DNA of 64,000 nt, from positions 38,717,852-38,781,851 of the forward strand of contig OX463849.1 in assembly GCA_949825065.1 (NCBI GenBank). The letters run 5' to 3'. The stretch comes from Odontocerum albicorne (Eukaryota; Arthropoda; Insecta; Trichoptera; Odontoceridae). The notes under the pieces were generated by a model. It saw only the letters and a program-made list of their open reading frames with translations. It ran no database searches and was not told the origin of the DNA. A program made the translations under genes and the position numbers. Positions 42,190-53,783 of the stretch are shown here, piece by piece (within the stretch, counting starts at the first letter, position 1; each line of letters begins with the position of its first letter).

Positions 42190-43275
42190 CTAGACCTATC
42201 TGTTTAAAATCCATTTTACTCAAAGTATTTAAATGTTTTTTTTGGATACGTAGGCCAAACATGTTTAACCCTTCCCTTACGGTGATAAAAATGAAACGCG
42301 TGTTCCGGTGTTGGGTAGTGAGTACGCGATCAAAAATTAGCGATTTTAAATCGGAAAAATAAGAATATTCATAGATAATCCCCTTAATTAATTATAATTG
42401 AAGTTAAAAATTATAATAATTGAGATTTATTTGCTGAAAACATTAAAAAACCATCTGGCACCGCTCACGGAACGGGCGTAGGTCTAGTCTCGTTGCCAGC
42501 TCAACAGCTACTGCAGCGCGGCAGGGTTGGGGGCTAACTCGGACGTCGCTTACACTTGCGAGGTGGAGACAATTGCGCTCTTCACTATTCAGTGACGTAT
42601 GCAAAAGTGAGATGCGAATATAGTGTCGTGCTTCCCGCATACTTTTCACCTATCGTCAAGACCCAAGATCGAGGCACTCACAGCGTTTAAATGCGAATTT
42701 GTTTCCGATATTCAGAAAATACTTACGATGTAGTCGATAAATTCTGATTATTATTAATATTATTTTTTAAATCAATGCGTAAATATATTATGGAGGAATA
42801 CCTAGAATCTTAACCTTGTATTTATTATATTTATAGAGATATTGATGGTTATTTGAAGCAACGTGTAGAAGATACCCAACACTGGGAAGGAAAGGTTAAC
42901 AATTCATTGTAACCAACCAGTATGACTTCTTGTTTGGTAGATCTACACTGATCAACTTGTTAAAATATATAGCAAATACTTTGTGTACACTGACTTCAGC
43001 CAAGCCATTGACCGAGTCTCTCATAACATAGTTGTCAGTAGTAAGCTGCGAGCATATGGTATTTTGGGTGGTCTATCGGATATGTTCAAAAGCTGTCTGG
43101 TTGAACCAACTCTGAGAGTAAAGATAAAATCCCCAGTGTCTGATTATTCACTGTGGGCAGAGGAGGTTTTGCCTACATTGATGCATTTCATCTTATTTAT
43201 AAGTGATATTTTTCACAATGTGAATGTACTGATTTACATTAATCTAAAGGGATATTCTTTTTGTGGTGAATAAAG
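42190..43275 (+). pseudogene. Non-LTR reverse transcriptase pseudogene split by a MITE
   Basis: Before the insertion the plus strand reads TRPICLKSILLKVFKCF (family motif: N-Y-R-P-I-x-L-L-S-x-x-x-K-V-F-E). After it come TNQYDFLFGRSTLINLLKYI (motif: Q-x-G-F-x-x-G-R-S-T-x-x-x-L-L), then VYTDFSQAIDRVSHNIVV, KLRAYGILGG and LMHFILFISDIFHNVN. The catalytic YADD position reads YINL, so the enzyme is inactive. The arrangement fits a jockey/CR1-type insect LINE. The insert is the TTAA-bounded element at 42,264-42,899. Confidence 0.82.
42264..42899. mobile_element. piggyBac-like non-autonomous element inside the LINE
   Basis: The element is bounded by TTAA at 42,264-42,267 and 42,896-42,899. The inverted ends are TTAACCCTTCCCTTACGGTG and (inverted right) TTAACCTTTCCTTCCCAGTG, 15 of 20 matching. 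It is 636 bp with no transposase. The middle (42,440-42,670) is G+C-richer. The LINE motifs on either side prove it is an insertion. Confidence 0.78.
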
Positions 43276-44159
43276 TACTTTAGGAGCTAGTCCTTAAGGG
43301 AAGAGATTTGTTGAGGAATGCAAGGGTCACTTCCTCGGTCATTGACCGTGTGTCTGAATGCCCACAGTATTCCGAGTGGGCGACCCCCACAGTACCATTT
43401 AACAAATATTGCTAACTTAGTATTTAATTTAACACCCATATTATCTATGGGTCTAAGGTAGAGGTTTTTTCAAAATGTGGGCCATGGCGCCGTGATTAAT
43501 TCCCAGGGATACTGTGGAATATTCGAAATTTTTAGTAATTGCAGAGTTTTAGTACATTACAAACTGTATCGGACGTGTGCCGTCACCCTTGTGTGTGTGT
43601 ATGTGGTATCATGAAAAGGACCTTGATGTGTAGATCTGGATATTGAACTTGTCATGTAAACTGTGTGTAATTCTGTATGTATAATCATTGTAAACTTTGC
43701 TATATGTTCTATGCAAATTGAAATGCTAACTATGTAAAATATATGTTTGTTTGACTCCGATCGCGTTCGCGACCGCAATGGAGAATGTGACTTGCGTAGC
43801 AATGCGTCAGAGTAGGTCTGGGCCCGGTCGGCCTAAGCGGCACTCAGGACCCTGAAAGTTGTTGTATTTCGCGGGTAATGAGCGCTTGGGATGGCCGACT
43901 GACCATTAATATAGAGGGCCCCCTGATTGCGAAATATACAATACTTACCTTCCTACTTACATTCTCAGTAACTGTGTTTTACTTGAGACCCGCTACCCTA
44001 CTTCGACTGCCTGAGAGGAATCTGTCCCTGCTACCTTCTTATTCTACTGGATCTTCGGTTGGGAATTCGCAACCTCGATTCTCTGAGCGCGGCGCGGCAA
44101 CCAGCGTGCCTAGATACAGTTCTTTGTGCCCCGTCCAGTACACAAACTAAGTTTGATGA
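43276..44159. other. LINE remainder and G+C-rich block of unknown nature
   Basis: Positions 43,276-43,740 probably continue the decayed LINE and its 3' end. Positions 43,750-44,155 are clearly richer in G+C (CGATCGCGTTCGCGACCG, then GGGCCCGGTCGGCC). An open 90-codon plus frame (43,878-44,150) shows no recognisable motif. This could be the 5' end of another retrotransposon or an LTR; I cannot tell. Confidence 0.35.
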
Positions 44160-44775
44160 TATGGAAGTGGTAGAGCTTTGAATATCAGTAAATAATGAAT
44201 TTTGGATATCAGTAATCTATCGAAAAGTACAAATTTCACGACAATAAATTTCAACATGCACTGAATGTGATGAACAAGATATCAGCAAGTAGTTAAATTG
44301 CAATGTGAAATATTCCGAATACAAAATTTTAAATGATGAGGAAATAATTGAGGCTATATCAGACTTACCCTTAGAGGAACAAGACCAAGAAGTCAATGAA
44401 GAGATTGTCGAGGAGGAGATTGGTCACACACATCTGGTCTGAAGTTTTACAATGCTTAGTGGTTGTCATGAAATAGTTTAAGAGACAGGAAGAATGTGAC
44501 TCGAGACAACTTATATGTCTCAAAAGTATACGTGATTTGGCAGTTACAAAAAGGACAGCTTAGAAAGTTAATAATTGAATTTCTAAGAAAAAAAAATCCT
44601 TTACGTATGTATCAAATTTATATTTATTATTTGAAGATGTATAATATTTATATAAAAATTATACATAGTTACTAGATAATATTATGTAATAAACATTTTT
44701 GCCTCCTCTCAGTTATCTCGATATTTTGTAATCTTGAACACCTTTATCACTCAATTAATCTGGATAATCAAGGTA
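44160..44775 (+). pseudogene. Tigger/pogo-type transposase C-terminal remnant
   Basis: The plus strand reads KILNDEEIIEAISDLPLEEQ, then NEEIVEEEIGHTHL. After a frameshift it gives EVLQCLVVVMK, a stop, FKRQEECDSRQLICLKSIRD and LAVTKR. The acidic stretch followed by A-L-x-x-x-x-x-V-x-x-Y-F-x-Q-Q-E-E-x-x-x-x-x-L-L-x-L-x-x-I-R-D is the usual C-terminus of Tigger/jerky-like transposases. Downstream at about 44,755-44,772 the phrase CTGGATAATCAAGG looks like the inverted right end; the same phrase recurs at 45,877-45,890. The DDE core is absent. Confidence 0.72.
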
Positions 44776-44789
44776 AATAAGATAATTAA

Positions 44790-45212
44790 TGCAGCCGGTG
44801 TGAGGCTGGAGCTGAACATGAATGTGGGTAAAACTATGTTCATGGTGTTTAGCCAGCAGGATCACGTCTTACATTGAGCAGTTCTGATATAGAGTGAAAA
44901 AATTTAAATATCTCGGAAGTATAGTACCCTAGTGGCAGACCTCGACCCAGAAACAGAAGTCAAGTGCAGAATTAAATCATCTCGTGCGGCTTTTAATAAA
45001 ATGAGAAACGTATTCTGTGATGATAATCTAAACTTGAAACTTCGACAACAGTTAGTCAAATGCTACGTTTGGTCAATGTTATTGCATGGAGTGGAATCAT
45101 GGACCCTCAAAGTTGATAGTATGAACCGACTGGAAGCATTCGAAATGTGGATACACCGAAGAATGCTACGGATACCCTGGACGGATATGGTCAGCAACAC
45201 GAGGGTTCTTTA
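44790..45212 (+). pseudogene. RTE-like LINE-B reverse transcriptase thumb fragment
   Basis: After a short upstream part (LELNMNVGKTMFMVF, with frameshifts) an open plus frame at 44,932-45,213 reads DLDPETEVKCRIKSSRAAFN, then KMRNVFCDDNLNLKLRQQLV, KCYVWSMLLHGVESWTLKVD and MNRLEAFEMWIHRRMLRIPW. This is the conserved region just after the active site of RTE-like insect LINEs. It stops abruptly at a TTAA where a different, CpG-rich element begins. Confidence 0.88.
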
Positions 45213-45893
45213 ACCGGTTCACTGCCACGAGCGCATTGACGCGCTCTCCGATTCAGTGCTCGCCAGGTCGGCCATACAAAATGAACGCGTCAACGCGCTC
45301 TCCTTTGAGCTTGTCGCAAGCTAATATCAAATCCAATTGTAATAATTTATAAATTGTAACACATAGTGACATCTATTGGGATGGTCAAGAAATACTTAAA
45401 TATTACAATTTACCGATATTATCAAAGTTACAGTCATCTTCCTAAAACCTTTCACTGACAGTCAATACGTGTCTCTGATACAGGGTTACCGACTACAGTT
45501 TTTTGCGATGATTTATAATGACTTCGCTTGTAGTTTTCTTCAATGGTTGATTTTTAACTTTTGTGCGTTATTTTTGTTTATTTTTCCAAGTATTTATTTA
45601 CAAAGTGTGTTTTCATGTATTCTTTGGTTATTGGCGGTAGTTTTGCGGCATAATACAACGTTTATATAGACTTTTTACGGTTTTATTTCATAGTTTATTT
45701 ACCTTTTGTGCTTTATTATTCATCATACAGATAATTTGTTGATTTTAGTTTACAAAGTATATTATATTCCACTATATTTATAAGTAAACGTGTTTTCTGT
45801 GTCAAGTTGTGACAACCCTGACATTTTGTGAATATTTAAACTGTGTTTTTCCGAGTGAACAGCAGCTCATTAATCAATCTGGATAATCAAGGT
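45210..45893. mobile_element. TTAA-starting element with CpG-rich end, truncated
   Basis: It starts at TTAACCGGTTCACTGCCACG inside the LINE, with two near-identical words GACGCGCTCTCC and AACGCGCTCTCC. The TTAA start and position fit a piggyBac-type insertion, but no matching inverted right end was found. At 45,875-45,893 the phrase ATCTGGATAATCAAGG, then TTTCATTGTA resembles a Tigger-type terminus, so the right side is a different element. A 66-codon frame in between has no motif. Confidence 0.45.
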
Positions 45894-48693
45894 TTCATTG
45901 TATCTCTTAAAAAAATTAAATCAGGATAGTAAATAAAAAAAACGATTTATTTGAATAATTTTTAATACAGGCTTTTATACAATAAAGATAACATAGAAGT
46001 CAAAACTGAATAAGAGCTTAGAGTGAAAACATGATATTAATAAATAAAAAAATCTTTATCTCATAACATACATCCAACATGCGGGTGTTATTGTAAGTCA
46101 AATAAAAATAATAATAAAAATAGAGAAACTATAAAAAATACATTTCACTTAAATTGAAATCAATGTGCAATACTCGTACAAATGCTGAATCTCAATAATA
46201 ACCAACCCAGTTGAATAGACAATGATTCTTAAACCATCTTCAACTTTAATTTGTTTAAATATTTTTTAACTGAATTTAAGCAGCGAAGATTGACTAGCAA
46301 GCTTAATGTGAGGTTCCCAAGGACCGATTATTTAAATTTTTTATAAGTTTATAAATAAGATAACATGCGACTCTATTATAAAATAAGATATGATAACGTA
46401 CTCTGGAGTCACTCTGACATTCCGATACTTCTCGATTCACCTTTTCAAATACCCCAAGGTTATGACTAATAAGGCAAGACCTCTTTCAAGCCCAACTCAT
46501 ATATCTACCCATATTGTCCTGTGAATCGTAATCAAATTCAACTTTAAGCTAAAAATGCATATTATTTTTTTTATGTTACATTTCATTAAATACATATATT
46601 TTTTTTAATTTTCTCTTTTCTAACATATAATTATATACTTTATTTTGGGGTAAAATTAGTTTCATTTTATATGTTAAACTCACGTCTAATTTTTATCCAT
46701 AGGTGACACCAAACTAATGAAATGTTTTATCAATAGAAAAAGATATATAAATCAGTTTGTGCACACATGTATATTGAGGCGATGGAAAGTTATATTTCCT
46801 AGATATATTGTTACATTAATGTGTTATGATTCTCGGTGATAGTTCCCATTCAAGATTATCCACCATTTAAAAAACTAATAAGTCTCCTCTTTCCCTTTTA
46901 AAACAATGGTCCAGGGCATTCACAGCAATGATAAATCTGGAAACAGTAATAAAAACAAATATTAATAAAAACATCCCGATTTCTGATCAAACCACTTCAA
47001 TAGACAAATATTTTATTCATCGGGATCTGTTGTGACATTTTTTATCTTGAAATTTTGAATGAAACTTTTAACTAAAATATTTAGAAATGGTTTGTTCTTT
47101 TTTACACATTTTGACATCAACATAAATAGTTCTGACTTTCTATATCAGCTACAGTACAAAAACAATTTTAAAATAATCAAGATGTGACAGCTGTCATATT
47201 GAAAAAATAAAGAGATTCTCTGAAACAGACAAGTTGATTTAGTATACTAAAAATATCAACTACGGATGTGCCAACAGAGTACGCCGATGTCGTCCATGTG
47301 AACAGAACTAACGAGATCCTATGAAGTGGACATCACTTGACACTGGCGTATACTCCTTCATATACATGTATGGGAGTCCATGCCCACTATTCAAGAAGAT
47401 GCTCTGAAACTCGTATACTCCTTCATATATCGGAGTTCACGGCCATTATTCAGAAGTAGAGATGACAGCTGTCATATTGAAAAAATAAAGAGATGCTCTG
47501 ATATTCGATATTTTACATTGATTTAATATAGGATATTTAACATTTTTGATTGATGTATTTTTGAGTTCTTGAATATCATATGTACTTAATTATATTAACC
47601 GTTTTACTGCTGGACATTCTTTCAATACTATAAAACCTCTATATATTGACTCTTATCACTTAAACAGTTAATAATGCAAGGAATATTCAAAACACGTTTC
47701 AGAAGCTTTTAATTTTTCAATATTATTTGACAGCTGTCACTTCTTGATAGGATTATAAGACATAAAATAATGATGTCAAATAATGCATTTATTAAGAACA
47801 AATAGATGATTTGATTTGACTGTTCAACAGTACAATATAAATATTAAAGTTTTTGATTTACTTCCATCATTATAATTTCATTCTGGGTTATTATTGCTAG
47901 TAGAAGTATAATTAAAAAGGAACGATGTTGGCTGTCCTGGCTGTCACTCCTCCTTCCTCACTGTTCCAATGAATTAAGCTCTCTCTCATAAAACAAATAA
48001 CCTCCAGTTATTTAAAAAAAATATGGTTTACAAAGCAGTCATAATTCATATCGAAAATGTGCAAAAACCTCGCTATAAGAACTGGTGATTAAGTCATGCA
48101 ATAATGAAAGAGCTAAGCCCAGGAAAGAATTCCTCTATTAAGTGCAACATTAAAGTATAAAAATGATAGTGGTGATCCTAATAGAAGAACAAATGCCATA
48201 AGAGCATAAAAAATAGGGTTTTTCTTAACAATATTAAATTGATAGTTTGAAGGGCACGGTGATAAAGGCTAAGAATATCATAAAATGCATAACTATCTCT
48301 GGTGGGCATATAGTCAGAACGGCTCATTGGTTAAAAGTCAGCTGCATGGAGTTCCTCCCAATTTTGTAAGATTAATCTGAGTGGTCAGATAAATAGCATA
48401 AGGGAAAAGAAATTTAAGGCAATCAGCTTACCATATGATTGATATTTAGATCACAGCTTCATAGGGTAAAGTTATTTAAAAAAAAAACACCAAAAGGAGT
48501 GATCTTCAAATGCTTCTTCAAACTGCATAGATAATCAATCCACTTTAAAATACTTAGAAGAAGGTTATATTGCTTTACGAGACTAACCACCGCCAACACT
48601 CAGTAAGTATTTAATTGATTATACTAGTTGAAAGTTAAAGAACCCTCAAGGTACCAATATTAAACCAAGAAACATGTAGATATAAAGTCTCAC
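45894..48693 (-). other. Region downstream of the NPF-motif exon; possible long 3' UTR or intron
   Basis: This is AT-rich, mostly unique-looking sequence with no transposon that I recognise. Reading through the donor at 48,693 would add ETLYLHVSWFN and a stop at about 48,635, so an alternative terminal exon is possible. A minus-strand AATAAA lies near 45,946-45,951. The phrase GACAGCTGTCATATTGAAAA is duplicated (about 47,187 and 47,465), and CGTATACTCCTTCATATA occurs twice near 47,345 and 47,410. Confidence 0.35.
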
Positions 48694-48977
48694 CTCTATT
48701 TTCCTGATTATCTTGGAATGATGTGATAAATGGAGAGTTGGGGCTCTGATTGGAATTCATGGAATCTTCATTAACTAGATTCTTAGACATAGTCTCCACG
48801 GAGAAGTCCAGTAGCTGTGTGATGTTGTTGTCATCCATTTGCTGACTGTGGATGGGCTGCATTGGTGAGCTCCCATTTGTATTGATATCCAGCAAAAAGG
48901 GATTATTTTTGTTTGTTGTGTTAAGTAAATCCACATCTGATATGTCCAGGAGGTTGTTGGTCACATTATTTTGTATT
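48694..48977 (-). CDS. Internal exon, disordered protein with NPF and LLD motifs
   Basis: The minus-strand acceptor TCAATTTTAG precedes AATACAAAATAATGTGACC, and the exon ends AATAGAG before the donor GTGAGA. It is 284 bp, enters in phase 2 and leaves in phase 1. Its first base completes the GT left by the exon at 63,494 to give valine, so the two join cleanly. It encodes IQNNVTNNLLDISDVDLLNT, then NNPFLLDIN, QPIHSQQMDDNNITQLLDFS and NSPFITSFQDNQENR. The asparagine, serine and glutamine richness implies disorder. NPF binds EH domains, and LLD(I/F)(S/N) resembles the clathrin-box motif, so a role in endocytosis or adaptor recruitment is plausible. The gene itself is not identified. A start codon inside this exon is unlikely because the acceptor and phase fit an internal exon. 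Confidence 0.82.
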
Positions 48978-49509
48978 CTAAAATTGAAAAAATATATTAC
49001 TACAAATAAGTATTAGCAAAAATGAAATTAGCGACATTAGATTCCCAGTTGACTCTGCTTGTGTCAACTTTTACAATAATCAAAAAAGCTGCGAACAGGC
49101 AACCTAACAAGCAAGCTTAAAACATTGTTAAAAAATTTATATGAAAACCCTGTTACTCCTATATCACAGGCATGTTCTGGTCAGCTTAAGGATAACCCAA
49201 AGGAATTCCACCTTATTCAGCAAAACAAGGAACACAGGCTGAAACTTATGAAAAATAATCTCAAAATTGACAATCGATTGGTATTCAATAAGTTATAAAT
49301 CTCAAGTACATTTAGTGAGTTTTCTAACTATATTTTAAAAGAAGAGTTTGAGAACTAAATCTTTTTGGAAACAAATTTTGACTGTTTAAAGTACAGATAT
49401 TGTATGTCCAAATTTGGTAATTTTAAAAGTATTAATTGCGGAATTATTCACAATATCCTTGTTTACTTAGTAAGCCAATATTGTGTGTTCTGAACACAAT
49501 TTCAGTATA

Positions 49510-50002
49510 AAGGAAAACCTCATTTAACGTGGTTAATTCAGTCTATAATTACTTCACGTAAATCGAATACAATAGAATTAATTATAATTAATCCACCATA
49601 ATTTAGTTGGAAAAAAAATACACTACATATAAGTTATATTAGAGGTTAATCTATCAAAGAATAAAAAACCATACATGAATTTTTATTTACTGAATGAATG
49701 CATAATTGAATGATAAAACTACTTTTTTGCAAAATTTTGGAGAAATGTTTGAATAGAGCTCGACATTTTCATTTCACTATGTAATTTGTAATACTTGGCA
49801 ATTACTTTGTTAAAAATTTTGCCAATTTCGGCACTTTTTTCCATATTTTGGTCTGCATCAAATAACATTGGCTTTGTATGCTCGAACCTCTTCTTGTTCT
49901 TACTCACACTCCTTTCCTTATCATCTGATTTCTTAAGCACACTGTTCTTCTAGTTGAAGATCCTCAAATCAAATCAAATTTTCGTTAAGTGAGGTTTTCC
50001 TG
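49510..50002 (-). mobile_element. pogo/Tigger-like internally deleted element
   Basis: The left end AAGGAAAACCTCATTTAACG and inverted right end CAGGAAAACCTCACTTAACG match at 18 of 20, with TA on both flanks (49,508-49,509 and 50,003-50,004). Inside, a 73-codon minus frame (49,719-49,940) is rich in K and E and reads FEHTKPMLFDADQNMEKSAE, then FNKVIAKYYKLHSEM. It could be a C-terminal piece of the transposase, but I cannot align it. The element is 493 bp and non-autonomous. Confidence 0.82.
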
Positions 50003-50517
50003 TACACTATGGTGAAGTTTAAATTGTGAATTATTAATTTAAGCGAATATTCATAATTATAGTATTTTTATGTACATAATTATAGTATATCTAAGATATT
50101 TAACACTTTAAGGATCACATCGTATTTCCAGGCTAGAGTTCTACTAAAATTAAGTTTAATGAAATGAATACATGTTTTTCACTTGGATAAAATTTGTTTT
50201 GATCAAAATATTGTGTCATATCTAAAAAAAATCCATACATTGTTCATCCATCAATTTGTTTTTTAAGTAAATAAATCCTTGAAGCAAAAATATATTTTGT
50301 ATGCAGTATAAAACATTAGCATCTTCAAATCATTTCAAATTTATAAACTCTTTGGTTTTGATGTGTTATAAAAATAAATTTTTGATTTCCATTACCCGAA
50401 AATAACCTTTTTTGGAAATACAATATTAAACAGTCGATTTGATAATTTTTTTTAGTTAGTAGAATATGCTTGTATCATCAAAGTTATCCTTGAAGTAATT
50501 CTATGCAAGTTTATATA

Positions 50518-51448
50518 CGAGGCATATCCAGAAACTAAGTGTACTGAATTTTTGTAGGTTACAATTTTTTTTATTTAAACAAAAAAATTACGTGGTTACC
50601 GTAGTACATATGTAAGCTATTTTTCAACATAGTTGCCATTCCTCTCAATGCAGGTGGTGAAGCGGGGTATCAATTTTTGATGCCTTCCTCGAAGTAGTTT
50701 CCCGCCAACCCCTCCGTCCACTTCTACACCTCTTCCTTTACCTCCTTGTCTGTTGAAAACCGTTTTCCACCCATGTGCAGCTTCAAGGAGGTAAAGAGAT
50801 AGTAATCTGAAGGTGCTAGGTCAGGGGAATGCGCGGGATGGTTCACGACATCCCATTTAAACGAGGCGAGCAGTTCTGTCTGGCATTGTCGTGCAACAGG
50901 CAGACTCCGTTTATCAGCATTCCTCTCCTCTTGTTCTGAATCGCCCTCCGCAATTTTTTTAGGATCTCACAGTATCTTGCAGAGTTGATGGTCTCCCTTT
51001 GAGGCATATATTCAATTAAAATTATGTCTTGACAGTCCCAAAACACGGATGCCATGATTTTCTTGGCTGAAATTGTGGTTTTGAACTTTTTGGCGGAGGG
51101 TGAAGAGGTGTGACGCCACTGTTGAGACTGCTTTTTGGTTTCAGGCGTGTAGTGTGCAACCCAAGTTTCATCTCCAGTAACAATGGAGCGGAGAAATTCA
51201 TCTCCATGGAGTTTGCAGCGCCTCAGAAACTCTTGCCCGGCCTCCACTATTTCGCACTTGGCGGGAGATGGGGTTGACATTTTTCACGAAACGTGTTGTC
51301 GCGTCGACACTTCTCAACGTACTGACCTCAAACCGGTCTCGTTGCGGAGGGAAAGGGTCAGGCTACATGGAAATGTAGCCAACATGTCGAAAATAAAATC
51401 CATCCGGTCGTGAGAGCCTCAGTACACTTACTTTGTGGATACGCCTCG
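50518..51448 (-). pseudogene. Mariner copy 1: keeps the catalytic half, lacks the HTH
   Basis: The inverted ends CGAGGCATATCCAGAAACTA and (inverted right) CGAGGCGTATCCACAAAGTA are flanked by TA. The minus frame 50,843-51,280 starts MSTPSPAKCEI, then after a deletion jumps to GQEFLRRCKLHGDEFLRSIV, TGDETWVAHYTPETKKQSQQ (first catalytic D), SVFWDCQDIILIEYMPQ, and LLHDNARQN (second D). The N-terminal helix-turn-helix domain is missing, and the frame breaks after the second aspartate, before the third. The next copy has a different deletion. Confidence 0.93.
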
Positions 51449-52043
51449 TATTATCAAAACTCTTACAGCACAAGATTTGTAATTATATAAATCTCAAATT
51501 TAACAAATGAATCTTGTCAAATATTGTTGACAATTTTATTTATTGGTTTGATGAAATATTCTTAATTTTTTTATGGGTAAGGTAAGGTTTTTAAAAACAT
51601 ACACTATATGAACAATAATTGGCAAATCACTGTAAATATATCTTGGTTTATACTGCTAAATGCTAATTACCTGGAAATGCTAAAAAAACAAGGAATTTTA
51701 TAAGCAAAACATTTTTATAATCATTTTCTTCTTGTGCATTCCATTTCTCCTATTATTATAAAACTAGTTGCAACCCGTGAAATATTCACGGAAGTAAAAC
51801 AAATTCTACATTTATGAAAATATATATTCATAAATGTAAAATTTGTTTATATAAAACGGTTCAAAAATTGTTAGCTAGGTATTTAAAATTCGTTCAGTAT
51901 CACGGACCCACCGAGATTCAAATTTCAAATTACTTTCGGAGAGAATCCAAGTATTCCTCTCTCGCTCTCTTGTATTCAAAATTCAATTCTCGTATTCTTT
52001 CTTTGACGACAACCATCGTACGGGTTTTGGCCTATTTATACTA

Positions 52044-52998
52044 CGAGGCATATCCAGAAAGTAAGTGTACTGAATTTTTGTAGGTTACAATTTTTTTTAT
52101 TTAAACAAAAAAATTACATGGTTACCGTAGTACATATGTAAGCTATTTTTCGACATAGTCGCCATTCCTTTCAATGCAGGTGGTGAAGCGGGGTATCAAC
52201 TTTTTGATGCCTTCCTCGAAGTAGTTTCCCGCCAACCCCTCCGTCCACTTCTTCCCCTCCTCCTTTACCTCCTTGTCGGTTGAAAACCTTTTTCCACCCA
52301 TGTGCAGCTTCAGGGAGGTAAAGAGATAGTAATCTGAAGGTGCTAGGTCAGGGGAATGCGCGGGATGGTTCAGGACATCTCATTTAAACGAGGCGAGCAG
52401 TTCCTTCGTGGCGTTGGCCGTGTGTGGTCTGGCATTGTCGTGCAGCAGGCAGACTCCCTTTGTCAGCATGCCTCTCCTCTTGTTCTGAATCGCCCTCCGC
52501 AATTTTTTTAGGGTCTCACAGTATCTTGCAGAGTTGATGGTCTACCCTTGAGGCATATATTCAATTAAAATTATACCTTGACAGTCCCAAAACACGGATG
52601 CCATGATTTTCTTGGCTGAAATTGTGGTTTTGAACTTTTTGGCGGAGGGTGAAGAGGTGTGACGTGACCGTTTTTAAACTCGCGACACCACTTGTACACA
52701 CTCGTACGATTCATAGCTTTATCACCATATGCAGTTTTCACCTCATTATAAACCTCAACCGGAGGTTTTCCCTTCCAAACGAGATAACGGATGACGCCGC
52801 GTATTTTGCACTTGGCGGGAGATTGAATTGACATTTTTCACGAAACGTGTTGTCGCGTCGACACTTCTCAACGTACTGACCTCGAACCGGTTTCGTTGCG
52901 GAGGGGAAGGGTCAGGCTATACGGAAGTGTAGCCAACATGTCGAAAATAAAATCCATCCGGTCGTGAGAGCCTCAGTACACTTACTTTCTGGATACGC
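52044..52998 (-). pseudogene. Mariner copy 2: keeps the HTH, lacks the first catalytic aspartate
   Basis: The left end CGAGGCATATCCAGAAAGTA is preceded by TA, and the right end is diverged (GGATACGCATAG). The minus frame 52,571-52,834 reads MSIQSPAKCKIRGVIRYLVW, then KGKPPVEVYNEVKTAYGDKA and NRTSVYKWCREFKNGHVTPL. It therefore contains the N-terminal HTH, then jumps by deletion to the segment after the first catalytic D, out of frame. Downstream sequence through LLHDNARP-like text is present in pieces. It is the same family as copy 1, about 600 bp away and in the same orientation. Confidence 0.92.
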
Positions 52999-53783
52999 AT
53001 AGCATGATACATTAAGAAAATATAATAAAGTATTAACTTTTAAACATGTATTTCTAATTAAAAAATAATGATTTTATGATCAACTAATGATATTAGTAGG
53101 TAGGTAATAATAGGAGACAAATTCAAGTGTCTAATATAAATTTATATTATTTCTCTCGAGATTCTATGTTAGTTGCCTGACTTTTTTCGGACAGTTTAGA
53201 TAACTGTTTGAACGTGTTTGTTTAAAAGGGCACAGATGATAAAAAAAATAAGTTTTTTGTTATGACAGAGTTTAAGAGGTGACAGAACCATTCAAAATAA
53301 ATTCTTGAATTTATTTTGTTTTGAATCATTAGCGCTTTTTTCTTTAATGATTTTAAGTTTATTTTATTTAAATTTTCATATTTCACACTCCACTAATACC
53401 ACTTCAACTCCCCGCATGGAGCATAAGGACACAGATTTTCTCTATCTAATTTGGTCAACTGCAAGCAGCCTCGCTTCCTGTTATATAAATAAGGCTAAAT
53501 TTACTACAAGGCTACAAGCCAAATCATCTACAGCTTGGGTATCATATGATTAAAAGCCTTGTAAAAAATATATATTAAAAAAAAAAACCAATGAATTGAA
53601 ATATTAGTTATACAAGAAATTTGTTTTATGATTCTACATAAAATTGACAATCCATTTTATCAAGGATATTTTTATAAAATAATTAGATATGAATTATATA
53701 CTGCAACTTTCTTATGAAATATCCCTAGAGCATATTGTAGAATGTTTTTATGTAACTGAAAAGTTGCCAATCAATTACTTATA

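Noticed and set aside
43750..44155. A G+C-rich LTR or gene promoter
   Set aside because: There is no paired LTR in the window and no recognisable coding exon nearby. Listed only as unassigned.
45210..45893. A complete piggyBac-type element
   Set aside because: Only the left TTAA end is visible; the expected inverted right end was not found, so it is called truncated.
50843..51280. An active mariner transposase gene or host fusion (SETMAR-like)
   Set aside because: The DNA-binding region is deleted, the frame ends before the last catalytic aspartate, and no host exon is fused to it.
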